A DNA stretch of 64,000 nt from Gammaproteobacteria bacterium (GCA_028870845.1 JAGWOR010000007.1:1-64000); one strand, 5' to 3'; shown: positions 21,030-31,008, counted from the stretch's first letter. The notes: generated by a model not told the origin, from the sequence alone. Numbers and translations: made by a program.

Positions 21030-23354
21030 ATGACAAACCTGAATATCAGCCAGCTTGAGAAAAATTATCCCCATTGGGAAAAACTCAAAGACATGATTGA
21101 TCAATCCATTGATCTCATGTTAAACCTGCGTCAGAGTGGCCATCCTGGAGGCTCGCGTTCCAAAGTCCATATGCTGGTGGCGACCCTGCTTTCCGGGGCC
21201 ATGCGATGGGATATCCGCCACCCGGAAAAGCGCTTCGCCGATCGCTTTGTGCTGGTAGCCGGCCACACAGTGCCATTGGTATACGCGACCCTGGCGGTAT
21301 TCAATGAAGCATTGCGACGGAAATTCAAGACCACCGGCGACACGCGTTATCAGATACCCGGTGAAGCGGTGTATTGGGAAGACCTGCTCAGATTCCGCCA
21401 TAACGGCGGTTTAGCCGGTCATGCGGAAATGTCCGGAAAAACACTTTTCTTTAAGTTCAATACCGGGCCATCCGGTCATGGTTCACCTGCCGCAGCGGGA
21501 GAAGCGGCTGCCCTGAAGTTGGCCGGTTTGGATGATGTAAAAGTATTTGCAATTGAAGGCGAAGGTGGGGCCACCACCGGTGCAACCCATGAAACGATGA
21601 ATTCAGCCTGGGGTTTGGGACTTGATAATTTGTATTACCTGTTGGACTGGAATGATTACGGTATCGATAACCGGCCATTTAGCAGCGTGGTGTATGGATC
21701 TCCCCAGGATTGGTTCGGTTCCCACGGTTTCCGCGTATTCGGCGCTGAAAACGGCATGGATTGGCCTGATGTGACCGCTGCCCTAGTGGCAACCATGAAC
21801 ACCGAAAATCCCGACCAGCAGCCCAATGTCACCTGGTTTAAGACACGCAAGGGGCGGGGGTATGAGGTCTACGATAATAAATCCCACGGAACACCGCATA
21901 AATTCAACAGTGATTTGTTCTGGAAGACCAAAAAAGCGTTCACAGATAAATACGGGATCAGCTTTGAAGGTTTTGGCGCCACCGGACCGGATGAGCAACA
22001 AGCCCGTCTGAAACAGACGGCCGCCAATTATGAAAAAGTATTTTCACTCTACGATGATCCAAGCTTTTTGGATTATGTGGCAGATACACTGGTAGAAATT
22101 GGTGATTCGGTCCCCGCGGAAAAAACCACGGCGTACTTCAATTTCACAAAGAATCCGTTCAAGGATCCCGTGCTGACCGATTATAAAAATTACCCTCCGG
22201 AATTATTTGAAAATCCCGGTGAAAAACAACCCAATCGGGCCGGATTTTCAAAATTTGGCGCCTGGATTAATGCCTATGCCTATCAGAAATATGGCCGGCC
22301 GCTGGTCATTGCCATGTCGGCAGATCTGGCGGACTCCACCAATATTTCGGGATTCGCAAAAGCGTTCGGGGACTTTGCGGGATTGGGATTTTACGACCGG
22401 GTGCATAACCGGAAAGGCTGTCTGCTTCCCCAGGGGATCACTGAATTTGCCAATGCCGGAATTTCGGCTGGAATCGCCACGGTGAATCTGAGCGACAAGC
22501 CATTTGAAGAATTCAACGGTTATTATGCGGCTGCCTCCACCTACGGTTCATTTTCCTACTTGAAATACGGGCTCATGCGCCTGTTCAGCCAGGTTGCCCA
22601 GGACTCAGAAATCAAGGTTGGCAAGGTGATCTGGGTGGCGGGCCACTCCGGTCCTGAAACTGCGGAGGACTCACGCACCCACTTTGGCGTATTTTCACCG
22701 GCAGTGACCCAGCTTTTCCCGGAGGGACAGATAATCAATCTGTACCCCTGGGAGCACAATGAAGTCGCCCCAATGCTGGGTGCCGCACTGGCCACCGAAG
22801 TGCCCATAATCGCCCTGCATTTGACACGGCCAGCGGTTGAAATTCCTGATCGAAAAGCCTTGGGAATGGGCTCGTACCTGGATGCTGCAAAAGGCGCTTA
22901 CTTGATTCGTGATTATAAAAAGGGATTGCCCAAAATGGGCTGTATATTCGTTCAGGGAACGAGTACAACTGCGAATGTAATCAAGATCCTGCCCAAACTG
23001 GATGAATCCGGTATCAATGTGAAAATAATCGCTGCGGTGAGTCCGGAATTGTTTGCCCGTCAACCGCAAGCCTACCGGCAGCAGATAGTGTCAGTCAGTG
23101 ACTGGATGAATTCCACGGTGATTACCAATGGTGCGCGGCGCACCATGCATGACTGGCTGGCAAACAAAATCGCCGAGGAATACGCCCTTTCCTCTGACTG
23201 GGATAACCGCTGGCGAACCGGCGGTTCCGTGGACGAAATTTGTGATGAAGCCCATATCTCGCCAGCCTGGATTCTCAAGGGCGTCCAACGCTTCGCCAGC
23301 GAACACGAAGAGCGTCTCAGTAGGCTGCGTAAGATGGTGGAGCAAATCAGCTAA
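21030..23354 (+). CDS. divergent transketolase-like protein (774 aa)
   Basis: LRQSGHPGGSRSKVHML, GHAEMSG...NTGPSGHGSPAAAGEA, GEGGATTGATHETMNSAW TPP region, AGHSGPETAEDSRTHFG, RBS AGGATTTAGG before ATG 21030. Confidence 0.85.
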   Translation: MTNLNISQLEKNYPHWEKLKDMIDQSIDLMLNLRQSGHPGGSRSKVHMLVATLLSGAMRWDIRHPEKRFADRFVLVAGHTVPLVYATLAVFNEALRRKFKTTGDTRYQIPGEAVYWEDLLRFRHNGGLAGHAEMSGKTLFFKFNTGPSGHGSPAAAGEAAALKLAGLDDVKVFAIEGEGGATTGATHETMNSAWGLGLDNLYYLLDWNDYGIDNRPFSSVVYGSPQDWFGSHGFRVFGAENGMDWPDVTAALVATMNTENPDQQPNVTWFKTRKGRGYEVYDNKSHGTPHKFNSDLFWKTKKAFTDKYGISFEGFGATGPDEQQARLKQTAANYEKVFSLYDDPSFLDYVADTLVEIGDSVPAEKTTAYFNFTKNPFKDPVLTDYKNYPPELFENPGEKQPNRAGFSKFGAWINAYAYQKYGRPLVIAMSADLADSTNISGFAKAFGDFAGLGFYDRVHNRKGCLLPQGITEFANAGISAGIATVNLSDKPFEEFNGYYAAASTYGSFSYLKYGLMRLFSQVAQDSEIKVGKVIWVAGHSGPETAEDSRTHFGVFSPAVTQLFPEGQIINLYPWEHNEVAPMLGAALATEVPIIALHLTRPAVEIPDRKALGMGSYLDAAKGAYLIRDYKKGLPKMGCIFVQGTSTTANVIKILPKLDESGINVKIIAAVSPELFARQPQAYRQQIVSVSDWMNSTVITNGARRTMHDWLANKIAEEYALSSDWDNRWRTGGSVDEICDEAHISPAWILKGVQRFASEHEERLSRLRKMVEQIS

Positions 23355-23500
23355 GGAAGACGGTTACAAACGAAGGTTTCACAATAAAATGATTGGATTA
23401 ACGATCATATCCACAACTCCGGCTTCCATAAATGGCATGCATTAGTAAATATTGCTGAGTAAGCCGGCGGATCTGGTTGCCATGTATAAAGAGGTTCAAT

Positions 23501-24697
23501 ATGCGAAAATTTTCAAAACGGTTTGGCCGGCTTGGTACTGAAACTGCATTTGCCGTGGGCGCCGATGCGGCCGCTTGGGCGTCGCAAGGCAATACCGTCT
23601 ATCCGTTTCATTTGGGAGACATTAATCTTCCCACGCCAAAGCATATTGTCGAGGCAGCCATGGCTGCCATCAAAGCCGGTAAAACCGGTTATGCACCCGG
23701 TGCGGGCATTATGCCATTACGGGAAAAACTAGCGGAAAATGTGGGAATCGATCGGGGTGTCCAGTACGCAGCTGAAAATGTTTCGATCCAACCAGGCGGA
23801 AAACCGGTAATCGGCAAATTTTTGGGCGTACTCCTATCTGAAGGCGATGAGGTCTTGTATCCCAACCCCGGCTATCCCATTTACGAATCGCAGATCGAAT
23901 ATCTGGACGGCAAGGCGCTGCCCTATGGGTTTACGCCTGTTGCCGGTGGTTTTGCCATCAATCGGGAAGAAATCGAACGCCAGATTACCGACAAAACCGT
24001 CGCCATCATCTATAACAATTATCAGAACCCGATCGGCGCAGAATCTTCCGCTGAAGAGATGCAGTATATTGCTGATCTGGCGATTAAACATGATCTTTGG
24101 GTCCTGTCGGACGAAGCTTATTTCGATATTCGCTATGGCGGAAAAAGCGAGAGTATCGTGTCTTTGCCCGGGATGCGGGAACGCACGGTCATTCTGTATA
24201 CATTTTCCAAAAAATTTGCCATGACCGGTTGGCGTTTGGGGGCTGCTATTGGACCGTCTGATTTTATATCCGGGATTTCAAAATTTAATACCAACTATGA
24301 ATCCTGTTCAAACCATTTTGTTCAATACGCCGGTATAGCCTGTTTAACCGGACCGCAAGATCCGCAACTGGCGATCATTAAAGAACTGCGCCAACGCCGG
24401 GATGCGCTGGTTAATGCGCTGCAAGATATCAATGGTGTCAAGGTTTCCAAACCGAATACCACCTTTTACTTGTTTCCTGACGTGACGGAAATATACCAAC
24501 GCAAGGGCTATACCAGTTCAGCCGCATTTCGCAAGGATGCTTTGGAAAAAACCGGCGTGTCCTTCTGCTCACGTGAGCATTTTGGACGACGCCTGCCGAC
24601 TGAAAACAAGATATTTGTGCGATTTGCCTATTCTGGAATCAATGTGCCTCAAATTGAGGAAGGACTGGCTAAACTCAAAGTCTTTTGGGAATCGTAG
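23501..24697 (+). CDS. class I/II PLP-dependent aminotransferase
   Basis: GKTGYAPGAGIMPLREKLAENV, YPNPGYPIYESQIEYLDG, YNNYQNPIGAESS, LSDEAYFDIRYGG, YTFSKKFAMTGWRLG (Schiff-base Lys). Confidence 0.92.
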   Translation: MRKFSKRFGRLGTETAFAVGADAAAWASQGNTVYPFHLGDINLPTPKHIVEAAMAAIKAGKTGYAPGAGIMPLREKLAENVGIDRGVQYAAENVSIQPGGKPVIGKFLGVLLSEGDEVLYPNPGYPIYESQIEYLDGKALPYGFTPVAGGFAINREEIERQITDKTVAIIYNNYQNPIGAESSAEEMQYIADLAIKHDLWVLSDEAYFDIRYGGKSESIVSLPGMRERTVILYTFSKKFAMTGWRLGAAIGPSDFISGISKFNTNYESCSNHFVQYAGIACLTGPQDPQLAIIKELRQRRDALVNALQDINGVKVSKPNTTFYLFPDVTEIYQRKGYTSSAAFRKDALEKTGVSFCSREHFGRRLPTENKIFVRFAYSGINVPQIEEGLAKLKVFWES

Positions 24698-24870
24698 TGA
24701 AAAGCGAATCAGTTCATTCAAAATATATGCCGCCGAGCTTTGTCATTCAATTTCAAAACTGGGTGCAAATGCCCGGGCGAATCCGCCGCTGATATCAGCA
24801 AGACATATAACCCCGGGTTGACTGGCCTGAGATTATCCCACCGGGTGCTCCAAGCGATGCGGCGGCGGCA

Positions 24871-24899
24871 TTGACGTATATACCATAGGGGGGTATAGT
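24871..24899 (+). promoter_or_regulatory. csoR promoter with CsoR-type operator dyad
   Basis: TTGACG (24871-24876), 17-bp spacer, TATAGT (24894-24899); dyad TATACC-ATAGGGG-GGTATA at 24879-24897 lies between and over the -35/-10. Confidence 0.8.
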
Positions 24900-24907
24900 A
24901 TGCAGTC

Positions 24908-25186
24908 ATGCCGCATACCAGCCACCGACAGCAGCTTCCCCGGCTGAAGCGCATCCAGGGCCAGGTCGCCGGCCTGTTGCGCATGGTCGAACAGGAACGC
25001 TACTGCGCCGATATCCTCACCCAACTGCGCGCCGTGCAGGCGGCGTTGCGCAGCGCCGAGCAGGAGATTCTCAAGGGCCATATCGAGCACTGTGTGGCGG
25101 ATGCCATCGACAGCGGCGATCAGCGCAAGCGCCAGGCCAAACTTTCCGAGCTATACGACATCCTCAAGCGATTCGGCTCATCCTGA
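24908..25186 (+). CDS. csoR: CsoR/RcnR-family metal-sensing transcriptional repressor
   Basis: LPRLKRIQGQVAGLLRMVEQERYCADILTQLRAVQAALRSAEQEILKGHIEHCV is the family signature with Cys/His ligands. Confidence 0.92.
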   Translation: MPHTSHRQQLPRLKRIQGQVAGLLRMVEQERYCADILTQLRAVQAALRSAEQEILKGHIEHCVADAIDSGDQRKRQAKLSELYDILKRFGSS

Positions 25187-25240
25187 ACCTTGCCCTGAAG
25201 TCCGGCAGGTATCATCCGGGCGCGAAGGACGGAGGATCCC

Positions 25241-27718
25241 ATGCCGCACGATTGCAATCACACCATAAACCAGAAGGCTAAAGACCCGGTTTGCGGCATG
25301 CAGGTGGATATCGCGCATGCGTCCGTGAAAGCGGATCACGGAGGCCAAACCTGGTACTTCTGCTGCCAGGGCTGCCGGGAGAAATTCCTGTCGGAACCGG
25401 AAAAATATCTGTCCAATGTGCCGCGTCCCGTAACTAGCCTGCACCAGCATTCGGCACAAACGCAGGCTTCGGCGGCCCGGGTTACTGCTTCGGCATCCAT
25501 GTACACCTGCCCGATGCATCCGGAGGTCAACCAGGATCATCCAGGTAGCTGTCCAAAATGCGGTATGGCCTTGGAACCGGTGATGCCTGTCGTAGACGCC
25601 ACCCGCCAGCAGTGGACTTGCCCCATGCACCCCGAGGTGATTCAGGATAAGCCTGGAGCCTGTCCCAAATGCGGTATGGCGCTGGAGCCCATGCAGATTT
25701 CACAGAAGCCACCGCAGGATCCGGAGTTGCGCAAGATGACATTGCGCTTGTGGATCGGAGCATTGTTGACCTTGCCGCTCATGGTGATCGCCATGCGTGG
25801 CTGGTTGTTGCATCCCTGGCTGGGCAAATTGTCCTCCGTTACATGGAACTGGAGCGAATTTGTTTTGTCTGCGCCCGTGGTGTTGTGGGCCGGCTGGCCG
25901 TTTTTCCAGCGCGCCTGGCAGTCGTTGATTAATCGCAGCTTGAATATGTACACGCTGATCAGCCTGGGGGTGTCGGTTTCTTTCGTCTACAGTCTGCTGG
26001 TATTGATGTTTCCCGGGCTGATTCCGGCGAGTTTTCGCGGCGCCGATGGCAGTTTGCCGGTGTATTTCGAAGCGGCCGCAGCCATAACCACGCTGGTCTT
26101 ATTGGGTGAAGTTCTGCAGATGCACGCCATGCATTCCACATCGGCGGCCATCCGCGGGCTTATGGAGCTGGCCCCGCCCACGGCCCACCGCATTGCTGGT
26201 GGTGTTGAGCAGGATGTGCCACTTTCCCGGGTGCAGGTGGGCGACAGCCTGCGGGTCAGGGCAGGCGAGCACGTGCCCGTGGACGGCGCGATCATCCAGG
26301 GTTCCAGTCATGTGGATGAATCCATGCTCACCGGCGAACCTCTGCCGGTGGCAAAGAACACCAACGCGGCTGTGCGTGCCGGTACCCTAAACGGCGATGG
26401 CAGTTTTGTGATGCGCGCAGAGCGGGTGGGAGCCGACACGTTGCTGGCGCGCATCGTGGCGCAGGTGGCCACGGCGCAACGCAGCCGCGCCCCGATACAG
26501 TCCCTGGCAGACCGGGTATCCGCCTGGTTCGTGCCGATAGTGGTTGGCGTCGCGGTGCTGACCTTTTGGTTCTGGTACCTGGCGGGGCCGGCTCCGCAGT
26601 TTGCTCATGCTTTGGTGAACGCAGTGGCAGTGCTCATTATTGCCTGCCCGTGTGCCCTGGGTTTGGCCACACCGGTATCGATCACCGTGGCCATGGGCAG
26701 GGGAGCTCAGTCCGGAGTGCTATTCCGGGACGCCGCTGCACTGGAACGCCTGCGCGATGTGGATACCTTGCTGGTGGACAAGACCGGTACCTTGACCGAG
26801 GGAAAACCGAAAGTCGTGGCGCTAGAAACCACCGGCAACAGCACCAACGAAAGCGAGCTGCTGCGGCTGGCGGCAACGCTGGAAACCGGCAGCCTGCATC
26901 CACTGGCAGCCGCGATTACCAGCGCAGCCAGGGAACGCGGTATCGCGGCGGGGTACGTCTCGCAATTCAATTCCATCACCGGTCAGGGCATCACTGGCAT
27001 GGTGGAGGGCAGGCCGGTGGCCATAGGCAATGAAAAAATGCTGCAGGAATTCAAAGCAGACACCGGCACATTGGCGGGTAAGGTACAGTCGCGGCGCGCG
27101 CAGGGTGCCATGATCGCGTATGTGCTTGTTGACCGGCGACTTGCCGGCTTCATCGCCATCGCTGATCCGATCCGTGACAGCGCGCTGCACATACTCAGGC
27201 AGCTGCGGCAGGCGGGCCTGAATATCCATATGCTCACCGGCGATCATGAAACCACCGCGCGGTATGTGGCCGGGCAACTGGGAATCGAGTCCTATCAGGC
27301 GGGCGTCAGCCCCGAGGGTAAGCTGGAGGCGGTGAAGAAGTTGCAGGCCGCAGGTGCCAAGGTGGCCATGACCGGCGATGGCATCAACGATGCCCCGGCG
27401 CTGGCATCAGCGGATGTGGGCATCGCCATGGGCACGGGCGCCGACATCGCCATGCAGACCGCAGCGGTGACGTTGGTGAGCGGCGGTTTGACCGGACTGG
27501 TGCGCGCGCGACGGCTGTCACAGGCCACGGTGCGTAATATCCGCCAGAACCTGTTCTGGGCATTCGCTTATAACAGCCTGGGTATCCCACTGGCCGCCGG
27601 GGTGTTATACCCGTTTTTCGGACTGCTGCTGTCGCCCATGATCGCAGCCGCGGCCATGTCGTTCAGTTCCGTTTCAGTGGTTGCCAATGCACTGAGACTG
27701 CGCTTGGCCAGACTGTGA
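25241..27718 (+). CDS. copA: copper-translocating P1B-type ATPase with N-terminal YHS and two HMBD (CPMHPEV) domains
   Basis: KDPVCGMQVD...YHS; CPMHPEVNQDHPGSCPKCGMALEP and CPMHPEVIQDKPGACPKCGMALEP; CPC (IIACPCALGLATP), DKTGTLTEGKP, GDGINDAPALASADVG. Confidence 0.95.
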   Translation: MPHDCNHTINQKAKDPVCGMQVDIAHASVKADHGGQTWYFCCQGCREKFLSEPEKYLSNVPRPVTSLHQHSAQTQASAARVTASASMYTCPMHPEVNQDHPGSCPKCGMALEPVMPVVDATRQQWTCPMHPEVIQDKPGACPKCGMALEPMQISQKPPQDPELRKMTLRLWIGALLTLPLMVIAMRGWLLHPWLGKLSSVTWNWSEFVLSAPVVLWAGWPFFQRAWQSLINRSLNMYTLISLGVSVSFVYSLLVLMFPGLIPASFRGADGSLPVYFEAAAAITTLVLLGEVLQMHAMHSTSAAIRGLMELAPPTAHRIAGGVEQDVPLSRVQVGDSLRVRAGEHVPVDGAIIQGSSHVDESMLTGEPLPVAKNTNAAVRAGTLNGDGSFVMRAERVGADTLLARIVAQVATAQRSRAPIQSLADRVSAWFVPIVVGVAVLTFWFWYLAGPAPQFAHALVNAVAVLIIACPCALGLATPVSITVAMGRGAQSGVLFRDAAALERLRDVDTLLVDKTGTLTEGKPKVVALETTGNSTNESELLRLAATLETGSLHPLAAAITSAARERGIAAGYVSQFNSITGQGITGMVEGRPVAIGNEKMLQEFKADTGTLAGKVQSRRAQGAMIAYVLVDRRLAGFIAIADPIRDSALHILRQLRQAGLNIHMLTGDHETTARYVAGQLGIESYQAGVSPEGKLEAVKKLQAAGAKVAMTGDGINDAPALASADVGIAMGTGADIAMQTAAVTLVSGGLTGLVRARRLSQATVRNIRQNLFWAFAYNSLGIPLAAGVLYPFFGLLLSPMIAAAAMSFSSVSVVANALRLRLARL

Positions 27719-27815
27719 AATATCCGGCGGTTTGCTATCTTGTTACCCCCGCTCGCGAACTAAGCGTCGCCTGCTTTCTCTAAGCAGATTGTGAACTATT
27801 CTGGAGGACAAACTG

Positions 27816-28805
<990 letters not shown>

Positions 28806-28822
28806 ACATTAAAAAGGCAGCT

Positions 28823-29482
28823 ATGGACAAATTCATATTCATCACCGGCAACAAGGCCTATTCATCCTGGTCACTGCGTGGCTGGCTGGGTTTGCGCGCC
28901 GCCGGCGTGGACTTTGAGGAACTCATGGTTCCGCTGTACGTACCGGGTTACAAAACCATCCTGCTGGAGCATTCGCCCTCCGGCAAGGTACCGGTGTTGA
29001 AACACGGAAAGCGGGTGATCTGGGATTCGCTCGCCATCTGTGAATATCTGGCCGAAATGTTTCCCAAGGCAGGGCTGTGGCCTGAAGACCGAAGCGCAAG
29101 GGCTTTGGCGCGTTCGGTGAGCGCCGAGATGCATTCCGGGTTTTCCGCCATCCGTTCTGCCATGCCGTTCAATTGCCGTGCCAAGGGCAGGCGCGCGCAA
29201 GGCAGCCAGGCGCTGGAAGACGAGATCGGGCGGGTACAGCAGCTTTGGCTGCAATGCCATGAACATCATGGAAGGCAGGGGCCTTGGCTGTTCGGACACT
29301 TCACCGTGGCGGATTGCATGTATGTGCCTGTGGCGCTTCGATTTGTCACCTATGGGGTACCGCTGGAAACCCATGCACAGGCCTATGTGGAAACAGTTTT
29401 GCAGCATGCGCCGGTTCAGGAGTGGATGGCAAACGCCGAGCATGAAAAAGCGGTTATTCCAAGCAGCGAGGTTGGTGGCTGA
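28823..29482 (+). CDS. glutathione S-transferase family protein
   Basis: Thioredoxin-fold N-terminus (GNKAYSSWSLRGWLGLRAAGVDFEE, SGKVPVLKHGKRVIWDSLAICEYLAE). Confidence 0.9.
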   Translation: MDKFIFITGNKAYSSWSLRGWLGLRAAGVDFEELMVPLYVPGYKTILLEHSPSGKVPVLKHGKRVIWDSLAICEYLAEMFPKAGLWPEDRSARALARSVSAEMHSGFSAIRSAMPFNCRAKGRRAQGSQALEDEIGRVQQLWLQCHEHHGRQGPWLFGHFTVADCMYVPVALRFVTYGVPLETHAQAYVETVLQHAPVQEWMANAEHEKAVIPSSEVGG

Positions 29483-29597
29483 CGGGCCTTCAATGCGCCG
29501 ACTACCCGGGCACGAACCGTGTTTTAACTGCCTTGACAGGCAGGGCGGCTATGTACGGAGATAAAACCTGCGCATTGTTTGGACATAAGTTGCCTGC

Positions 29598-29639
29598 TTG
29601 ACGGATGTCGAAAAATAACTATACTGTTTTTACATACAG
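29598..29639 (+). promoter_or_regulatory. lexA promoter with SOS box
   Basis: TTGACG (29598-29603), 16 bp, TATACT (29620-29625), and CTGT-TTTTACAT-ACAG (29624-29639), a perfect CTGT-N8-ACAG SOS box. Confidence 0.88.
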
Positions 29640-29658
29640 TTCCCAGGTACACAGCAAC

Positions 29659-30279
29659 TTGGCTGAATTAACCCCCAGGCAGCAAGAAATTCTTGAGCTG
29701 GTTCAAGATGTTATAGCTGCCACTGGCATGCCGCCCACGCGCGCAGAAATCGCTGACCGGCTCGGCTTCCGCTCAGCCAACGCCGCAGAGGACCATCTGC
29801 GGGCCCTGGCCCGAAAGGGTATGATTGAACTACTGCCCGGCGCTGCCCGGGGTATCCGTCTCACCGATCCTCCCGGTCTCCCGGTAGTCGGCCGGGTAGC
29901 GGCGGGCAGTCCCATTCTGGCCCAGGAACACCTGGAAGGCCGGTTCCAACTGGATCCGGCGCTGTTTTATCCCAAGCCACATTACCTGTTGCGCGTCAGC
30001 GGCATGAGCATGCGCGACGCGGGCATTCTCGACGGCGACCTGGTGGCTGTGCACCGTGCCACGGACGTCTTTAACGGCCAGATTGTGGTGGCCAGGGTAG
30101 GTGACGAGGTGACGGTCAAACGCTACCGGCTGAAGGGTGCCAAGGTATGGCTGGAGCCCGAAAACCCGGATTATCAGCCCATCGTGGTGGATGCTGCAGC
30201 TCAATCACTGGTATTGGAGGGCGTAGTGGTGGGCGTCATTCGCAATAGTTTTCCAGCCAGCCGAAGTGGGCATTTTTAG
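29659..30279 (+). CDS. lexA: LexA repressor
   Basis: [54 protein letters not shown]; autocleavage [28 protein letters not shown] catalytic Ser and VKRYRL Lys. Start proposed at TTG 29659 rather than ATG 29605. Confidence 0.9.
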   Translation: MAELTPRQQEILELVQDVIAATGMPPTRAEIADRLGFRSANAAEDHLRALARKGMIELLPGAARGIRLTDPPGLPVVGRVAAGSPILAQEHLEGRFQLDPALFYPKPHYLLRVSGMSMRDAGILDGDLVAVHRATDVFNGQIVVARVGDEVTVKRYRLKGAKVWLEPENPDYQPIVVDAAAQSLVLEGVVVGVIRNSFPASRSGHF

Positions 30280-30311
30280 CGGCCAATATGGCCGGTTTCA
30301 GGCATAAAAAA

Positions 30312-30334
30312 GGCGCGGAAGAAACCGCGCCTTT
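30312..30334 (+). terminator. bidirectional terminator after lexA
   Basis: A-run then GGCGCGG AAGAAA CCGCGCC TTTG. Confidence 0.75.
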
Positions 30335-30387
30335 GTAATTAGGCGGTTGCCGGCATGAGCGGGCAACCGCCAGTTTCGTTGCTGCAA

Positions 30388-30663
30388 TTACTTGGTATGC
30401 GCAGCAGGCGGATTGCTCTTCTTCTTCTCGTTCTTTTCTTTTTTCGCCTTTTTGCTCATGGTTTTCTTATGCTCTTTCTTATGCCATGTTTTCTTATGCA
30501 TGGTTTCCTTATGCTTGGTTTCCTTGTGCATGGTTTCCTTGTGCATGGTTTGCTTGGCAGGCGCCTTGGTGCCGGCGGTAGCCGGTGCACCCTGGCCGAA
30601 TGCCATGCCGGTGAACGCTAACAGTGCGCCGGCAATTACACCGATAATCATCTGACGTTTCAT
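30388..30663 (-). CDS. small exported His/Lys-rich pentapeptide-repeat protein
   Basis: Signal peptide MKRQMIIGVIAGALLAFTGMAFG then TMHKETMHKETKHKETMHKKTWHKKEHKKT; mature part extremely basic. Confidence 0.75.
   Translation of the reverse strand: MKRQMIIGVIAGALLAFTGMAFGQGAPATAGTKAPAKQTMHKETMHKETKHKETMHKKTWHKKEHKKTMSKKAKKEKNEKKKSNPPAAHTK
30481..30555. repeat. five tandem 15-bp repeats (consensus ATGCATGGTTTCCTT on +)
   Basis: Direct reading: ATGCCATGTTTTCTT / ATGCATGGTTTCCTT / ATGCTTGGTTTCCTT / GTGCATGGTTTCCTT / GTGCATGGTTTGCTT. Confidence 0.9.
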
Positions 30664-31008
30664 TCTGAGTACTCCGTAACAGGGTTTAGGTTATATATAA
30701 CCGCTTTATCCGAGTAACGGGCATAAATGCGTTTCATTCCCCGCAACCCGGACAGAGCTGGTTGCTTCTTTGCTCAACCAGATATCTGGATATGCAACAA
30801 ATCCCTAGAGTTATGTGAGATCCTTCGGAGAGGGCATGTATTCGCCCCCCCCTCGGCAGGCCTGCCGAGGGCCGCATAGTGTAACCGGCCCCAAGGCGGT
30901 TAGATAGGGGTAATTCCCAATCGCCAGCAGGCCTGGGATGTCTTCAGGCCAGTAAAACCTGGCCTTTGGCGCGTGCCCGGCGGCGTTCAGCGCTGGCATA
31001 ATGGTTGC

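Noticed and set aside
29605-29658. N-terminal extension [18 protein letters not shown] of LexA
   Set aside because: The ATG falls between the -35 and -10 of the SOS promoter, so this stretch is promoter DNA.
30481-30555. CRISPR-like repeat array
   Set aside because: Contiguous 15-bp coding repeats with no spacers.
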